Shown here: piece after piece, positions 58,301 to 64,000 of the stretch
Position numbering within the stretch: position 1 is the stretch's first letter
Layout of the letters: each line of letters opens with the position of its first letter
Source of the DNA: Actinia tenebrosa
Taxonomy: Eukaryota > Cnidaria > Anthozoa > Actiniaria > Actiniidae
Direction of reading: 5' to 3'
DNA: 64,000 nt
Assembly (NCBI RefSeq): GCF_009602425.1
Contig: NW_022260544.1
Coordinates: 137,407 to 201,406, forward strand
Translations under genes and position numbers: made by a program
Notes under the pieces: generated by a model
The model's input: the letters and a program-made list of their open reading frames with translations, nothing else
The model's database searches: none
Told to the model about the DNA's origin: nothing

Positions 58301-60871
58301 GGGATGGTGAAGTCAGGAGCCGTCTGAGAGATCCCAAGCTGACTCATGATTCCATTGCAAATCGTCTTCTTTCTTTTCCTGCTAAGGTAGACCCGCACAG
58401 CCAAGATTGTTGTTGCCAGGACGACCAGACAAACCGCTGACGCTACAACAAGGTAAACACCGAGCTTCCAACCAACTGAATAATAACCAAACAAAATCAC
58501 TGTTAGAAATATCACTTCCGGTGTCCACGGAGGACCTAGGAACTAGCTTATCCATTCTTGTTACCAGACCCTACTCATTGGCCAAACGTACAAGAACTGC
58601 AATGAAATTTGAGAAAACGGGAACTTTATCTTTAACTGTTGAACGGAATTCAAATTCTTCCTAGACATAATTCAAGTGTTTCACATCAAGTTAGAGATAT
58701 TTGTCTGATCTCGCTCTTTAGACTCGATGAATGGCACTTCCGTTTGATTAGAAGATATGGACAGCAATGTTGAACATTTTATGGCCTTTATTCATCTACT
58801 TATCGAGTCGGGAAAATGAATTAAATATCTGGATACAATTCAAAATATCCTTTACAAAAACAATATTTTTGGGAGAAATAATCTGAAGTGAAGCGCAAAG
58901 GCTGAAGATACAAGAAACCGCCATTTTTTTGATAAAAAGTGCAAAGGGTATTAGTTTTCGCTGAATAAGATGATTTGAATTCTTTTTGGGAGGTTTAACG
59001 GGTTAGTGCAGTGCTCTGTATGTCAGTTGAAAAATGCAAAGACCCCAGACAAGATAAGCGACTTTACTCTTGGGCGTTTAGATTTACATTAAGGAACGTA
59101 ACTTAAACAATAGACACACAGTAACTGAGGAAAAACTTCCTAGAATTCCAGAATTCCCCAAACATTTTCTGTCCAAACGTTTTCTTCACAATCAAATTCA
59201 AAATAGACAACACTTTTTTCACCTTTAACAAGTTAGAACTGTTAAATTAAGGACGACGTGACGTCGCAGGGGTAAATATATCGTACCACAATGCACACAT
59301 GTATTTCATTAAATATATTAATGCTACTAAAGAATCACAAAATTGATTCTAAATTTTCCAAAATAATTCTAAATTTTAGTTTTTAATGGAACTTAATATT
59401 TTTACTTCAAATGAGAAATAAACTTAGACATAGACAAGAAAGACATTGAGCACATAGAAGCATGAATTTAGTTATCAGATCATTAACATTCTCCCCGATA
59501 TTAATCAACAAGTCTTTCGCCAGAAAAACACTTCACTTTCAATTCTAGGAATATTTCCAAAGGTCATGCACCGCCATCTTGCCAAATATAGCACACAAGA
59601 AGACGTCGCATGATTGTACCGTTCGTCTTTAGCGCCAAATTTTTAACCAGTAAGAAACACGAGCGCGCGCGTCTGCTGATTTTCCCGCCATTTCTCCCCC
59701 GCCATTTATTGATATTAAGTATCATTAAGACACTTGAGCTACAATAACATGCGTGAAATATATTCTATTTAAACCCTTTGACTCTAGAATAAGTAGATTA
59801 AAGTGAAAAGCCAAACAGAACAGTGCTCAAAAGGAGAGCCAAAATTTTCGAAATATTTATTCTTAGTTCATTTCTTGAACATCAATTCCGCGGCATTCAA
59901 TACGCCTTGTATGAATATTCATCCTTTTCATAGCTTTTTAAGTTAAGGAATTTCGAGATATTTATCAAATCTCGAGTTTCTTGTTTTCGTTATTAGGTAA
60001 ATTGTTTTCATCGTCAATAATAATTCTATACGTATTTGAAGAACTTCCATCTCTAATCAGTCATTCCAGTCTGGAATAATAATCGTCCTACAGCTGAGAT
60101 GTATCACTTAGTATCACGGAACATAAAAAGATAACTGCAATGATATTTATAAAGAAAAAGAAATTTGAAGCCTCGCTTTTCAAGTCGTGTATTCACCGGA
60201 TACGCGTGGAAGGAAGGCCAATCCGAAAAGACAAAATTCCGTTTTCAAAACTGAACTGGATCCGGATACGTGTCTAAAAGTGTAGGATCAAATATTAGCC
60301 TTTACTCCCTTCAAGTTTATGACGTCTATGTGCTCTACAGTCCCCTATACGAGCACACGTAATGATACATTTCAGCATAACTCTCTGCCCTTGCGAGAAA
60401 ACAAAGCCACGAGTAGGCAAAATTAAACAAAAACATTGAAGGTTATAAGCCACAAACTCGTGAAATACGACATGCTGGTTGTAAAGATAAGAAATAGGAC
60501 ACGTTACGTCATGGTATGCTGCGAAATAAGGCTCTTCAAACACCACATTCGGCTTTCAAGTATGCTTCTAATAATTCAATGGATTGCAATTTGACAAATA
60601 TTTAGCATTGCTTTAAAAGGACTACGAAGTTTTCAGAGAGCTCAGTTTAGACTTCGCTACCGTCCAAATTGATTATTTAACTGATGTAGAAAAAAGACAT
60701 TAAAAATAATAATAATTTTGGACACGAAATGATTTACAATAAAAAAATTTGAATCACTAGTTGCAAGAAAAAATGTTCTTTTACTATTTCTACTGTTGAA
60801 ACTTGAACAATTTTACCAAAATTTGTACAGATGTGAGCCAGAACATAGTGCACTTTCAACATACCTTTCAT
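55346..60871 (-). CDS. Synaptotagmin-like protein B (one TM, two C2 domains)
   Basis: Exons 60871-60865, 58475-58156, 57880-57655, 57124-56676, 56542-56315, 55964-55862 and 55671-55346 total 1659 bases and 552 residues; the sum divides by three and phases agree. The start is a proposed 7-base exon (ATGAAAG, donor GTATGT at 60864) giving MKVGWKLG directly before the membrane span (LGVYLVVASAVCLVVLATTI); this first exon is the least certain part. A long Ser/Arg-rich linker follows (SSSTRNEPGSP, SRRESLFFPSLFG). C2A has IVLTMRYSGEE, CNPIYDESFTFE and GEMIGESAIDL. C2B has LLVSVCHHATKAQLKVVVI, PIFNEELNF and HHWKAVVSSPHKPV near the C-terminus. Calcium-ligand aspartates are mostly missing from both C2 domains. 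It is a diverged tandem neighbour of gene A. Confidence 0.85.
56003..56300. repeat. Higher-order repeat of TTCTTATTCCTATA units
   Basis: CATTCTTATTCCTATA recurs every 40-60 bases, with a higher-order period of about 116 (unit with GATTCAATTTATGCAATT at about 56109 and 56224). It fills the intron between exons 56542-56315 and 55964-55862 of synaptotagmin-like gene B. Confidence 0.8.
58476..60864 (-). other. Large first intron of synaptotagmin-like gene B
   Basis: About 2.4 kb without supported coding sequence. If the 7-base first exon is wrong, the true first exon should lie here or just beyond. No clear repeats were seen. Confidence 0.4.
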
Positions 60872-61781
60872 TGTAGTGACCTTGCGTTAATTTTGTAGGC
60901 ACTATTTTCTTCTGTTTTCATCGTCTGTTTGAATTTCTTTCAAAAGAGCGCTGGTAAAGACAACTAACAATCCTGGCAAACTATCCTTCAAACCCAAAAG
61001 ATGTAAAATACGTTAGTCTTTCTAACTTCAAATTTGTATCTGCGTATTTTTTCGTGGTCTTTGCTCAACTAGTATTGACTTTTAGGCTTGTTGAGCCGAG
61101 AGACAGAGGCCGCATAGCAAGACTTGACACTGTGAAAATCCAAATGAATGACAGTCGTAGTGGTTGTGATGAAATCTATTGTTCTGGAGATTAAAGTAAA
61201 CTCTAGTGTGCCAAGTGATCTTTCAGCTGATTGGTACATTATAATGGCAGAAATTATGAATTTTTGTGGCAATTAACTGGCTATTTTTTCCCGTTTCGTG
61301 CCATCTCACCTCGGGTGATAAATACCAACACATAATCTGCGTCGGGTGGTCGTAAAATAAGCGACCGAGCAGTTATTTCAAGATTGGACCGCTTGTGGTG
61401 CAATACTACGGGAGCTTTTAAAATATCATAGACAAATCTAAATTTAATAGTTTGAAATCCTGATTTCCTCTGATGCACCGACTCAATGAAATGTGGATTT
61501 GATTACTTCGTCCGTATTTAAAGTCTTCGGAAGGTCAGCATAAGCTTCATTCCCTTGGGGAACCTTGCTCCTCGATAGACATGGATGTGTGCCGTTCATT
61601 GGTTTGTTTTTCCGGGTCAGGAATGAGGAAAAAAATGGAGAAATACTGAAGTGTTCCGGCAATACTTGATAAAAGGTCAGTGCTGTTATGAGTAATGCGT
61701 AGTTTATGTTCTGCGCTTTTATGAGCTTCTATATATATATATCCAGTCATTAATTAGCCTTGCAATTTGGCCTGCATAGAC

Positions 61782-61942
61782 CGAATCGAAATATGGCGAA
61801 AAATTGGAATAACTATTGTTCTGCATTGCCTAGCGACTGACTATTCTCGTGTTCACATGGAAATATAATCGTTTTCACATGTATGAGAGGCTAGTCAGTC
61901 AAGAACGATGATTATTCAAATTGGTCGCCATATTTTGATTCG
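61782..61942. mobile_element. Fold-back MITE, CGAATCGAAATATGGCG ends
   Basis: CGAATCGAAATATGGCG (61782-61798) pairs with CGCCATATTTTGATTCG (ending 61942). Inner GACTGACTA / TAGTCAGTC and TTCACATG / CATGTAT stretches also pair imperfectly. No coding capacity. Confidence 0.8.
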
Positions 61943-62606
61943 AAGCATAGCGACGCGCACGAGGGGATGGAGTCAATAGTTTTCTAATCCACGCTTGCAG
62001 ATATACTCAGGCAAGAGAAAACGGAACGGGATTACAGCGAAAACAGTTGGAACAAATTTCGTCTAAATTCCTTATTTCCACAAACTTGCTTTTTTTTTTA
62101 TTGTCACAAGCATTGGTCGCATCTGCTCTACACTTACATTCATGCTGGGTTGCCTGTGGTAATGGTAACCATGTTTCCCTCAGCTGCTGACGTATAGACT
62201 TTAAAAATAAACCTACAATGTTAGCAGATTAACACGGCTTTTTTCCTCACCTTGACCTGCAGAGTGGGAGAGTAAGGTGATGTGTTACAAATAACAGCAC
62301 ACTGCGATTTAAAGCATATTTTCGGGTTCCGGTTGAAGTTCAAAGCGGAAGTTGATCGACTCGTATAGTTAGCGGATTCGAAAGCCATCGGGGTTACGCA
62401 TGTTTTGGGAAAGAACTACTTATTCAAAGTGAGGATTATCTAGGATTACGTTAAGTCTAACAGATGCCCGCAAAGAGATCGCTTTTTAATGGATTTTCAG
62501 AAAACTAAAAATAAGCTCGAATCAGAGTCTTGCTTTTCGCTGCTGACCAGGAGAAACAGGTGGAACATGCGCAGTTAAAAGGAAAGTGAGAAAGCAATCT
62601 CGTTCT

Positions 62607-62733
62607 CAGGGCCTTTATTTCTTACTGCGCATGCTCGGCAGAACTCCGGTATTTTCTACCTCCTGATTGGTCCACAAGGAAGTCAGCGCTCAATGATTTC
62701 ATTGAGCCTGCGCAGTAAGAAATAAGGGCTCTG
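62607..62733. mobile_element. Fold-back MITE, CAGGGCC-TTATTTCTTACTGCGCATGC ends
   Basis: Left arm 62607-62636 and right arm 62705-62733 are near-perfect inverted repeats containing TTATTTCTTACTGCGCATGC. Same family as 50761-50880. Further GCATGCGCAGT words lie just outside (62566 and 62773). Confidence 0.8.
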
Positions 62734-64000
62734 GGTAATAGATTGGCGAGAAAGATGCTTGATAGCACGTTGAGCATGCGCAGTAATGCTTTCAGGGGTC
62801 TTGGGACAAGGGTAAACCACAACACAAGGACTGGACCAATAGCGGGGAAATTGTTCATAATTCCTTACCTTTAGTAAACAGAAACTTAAAAGGAGGAGGG
62901 GGGGGGGGGTACAAAGAATGTGCTATTCGATGAATTACGAATCAATGAGCACAATTTATCTCCGTTTTCAAAGATTGAGGAAAAAACTGTGTTGAGTTAG
63001 CATTGCAGTGCAATGTGGGTCTGTTTTGGGTGATATATTTCCAAGATGGCGTCTATTTCGTCCTCTAAAACAGAAAATTATATACATTTTCGCTCCCCCA
63101 GTTGTTAGCGCTGTAAACTGAGGCGGATATGCATTGTTTTCCCTTTAAAACTTCAAGCCATTTGTTTTATGGTTGCGGATCGATATTAGCAAATATAAAT
63201 ATTAAAGATAACAATACTATGACGGTAGTTATTATAGACGGGAATTTCATAGTTAATTCCGACTCAGTCTATCCACTTGCATCCTTCTAGGATTGTAATT
63301 CGCAGATGAACATATCCGATAACTATTACCACAAAGAAGAAAATACCGAACAACTAATAATTAATATCAATGCTCTTGATCCATATCTTTCTACAATAAA
63401 CGTCACGTTTCATTCATTTTAGTAAAAAAAAAAAAAAAAAACTAGTTGGAGCCGGTTTTTTATGGTTGGCAAGCCGGCAAGAGTTTAGCAGCTAGGAAAA
63501 AAGCGTCGATTCAGAAAGTGTTTTCGCAATACATTTTCATTTAAGTTTGGCGCCGTCAAGTTTTTGGGAAGAAAATAAATACTGAATTGACTAAAAAAAA
63601 TCGTATACTGAAGAGCCACTTTAAAGAACACGTAAGAAATGTTGTCTTTTTTCTTTCTTTCTTTTGGTGAAAATACATTTAGTCGTACGTAGAATAAGTT
63701 CAGTTCTGCGTTTTTTTCGGCAACAAAAATTCGAAAACTTAAAGCCTATAAATTGTTAATCAAAACAAAATCCTATTTAGACCAGAAAAATCTCCATTCA
63801 ATCCAAAGTTCATTGAATGTTATTTCAGTATATAATAAATTTATACTAGTTTTTCAATATATGTTATAGTGATATTTTGTTTGCTGGAATGATTATATTT
63901 AGATCTAGAAGCTTTCCCCTCTAGTGTTCATTGGTCTGGATTAAGGCTTGAGGTCATTAGAAGATTTGAGAAAAATATCGACGTCAATTCTTTCATTTTT

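Larger units (their letters stand above)
60872..64000. other. Gene-poor end of window with fold-back elements
   Basis: Upstream of synaptotagmin-like gene B. It holds fold-back elements (61782-61942 and 62607-62733), an (AT)n stretch near 61732, a G run at 62895-62909 and an A run near 63424. No gene is supported. Confidence 0.45.

Overview
The window looks like draft genomic DNA from an invertebrate animal, most likely a cnidarian and possibly an anthozoan. Signs are an intron-rich SMC5 gene (32 coding exons), short introns, AT-rich intergenic DNA full of fold-back transposon remnants and tRNA-like SINEs, a pair of NR2-type nuclear receptors, and single-N positions plus a 130-base gap. The species assignment is inference. 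Exons were placed by eye from GT/AG sites and conserved motifs; phases close and total lengths divide by three for every gene called complete.

Layout. 2.0-9.6 kb, minus strand: N-terminal two thirds of a LRRK1-like ROCO protein (ankyrin, LRR, Roc, start of COR); its kinase half is not in the window. 10.4-21.9 kb, plus strand: a complete SMC5 gene, divergent from LRRK by about 0.8 kb. 23.95-25.7 kb, minus strand: a two-exon bZIP factor whose first exon has two long overlapping reading frames. 28.7-31.2 kb (plus) and 32.2-35.5 kb (minus): two NR2-family nuclear receptors, tail to tail. 38.7-41.4 kb, minus strand: a class C GPCR with one coding exon. 49.5-52.8 kb and 55.3-60.9 kb, both minus: two synaptotagmin-like genes in tandem, each with one membrane span and two C2 domains that appear to lack most calcium-binding aspartates.

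The rest is repeats: tRNA-derived SINEs, a 57-bp tandem repeat related to the SINE tail, many fold-back elements (one bounded by TTAA, one with 10-bp flanking repeats), minisatellites, a Penelope-type terminal remnant with a hammerhead-like core, and a GC-rich poly(A)-flanked module next to a 5S-rRNA-like box C. The long AT-rich stretches 42.9-49.5 kb and 60.9-64 kb hold no gene I can support.

The genes do not form one pathway. I found no clear new system. The best leads are a duplicated SMC5 exon tail beside a minisatellite, a short miRNA-precursor-like hairpin in a LRRK intron, the dual-frame bZIP exon, and a signal-peptide reading frame with an in-frame TGA upstream of the GPCR.
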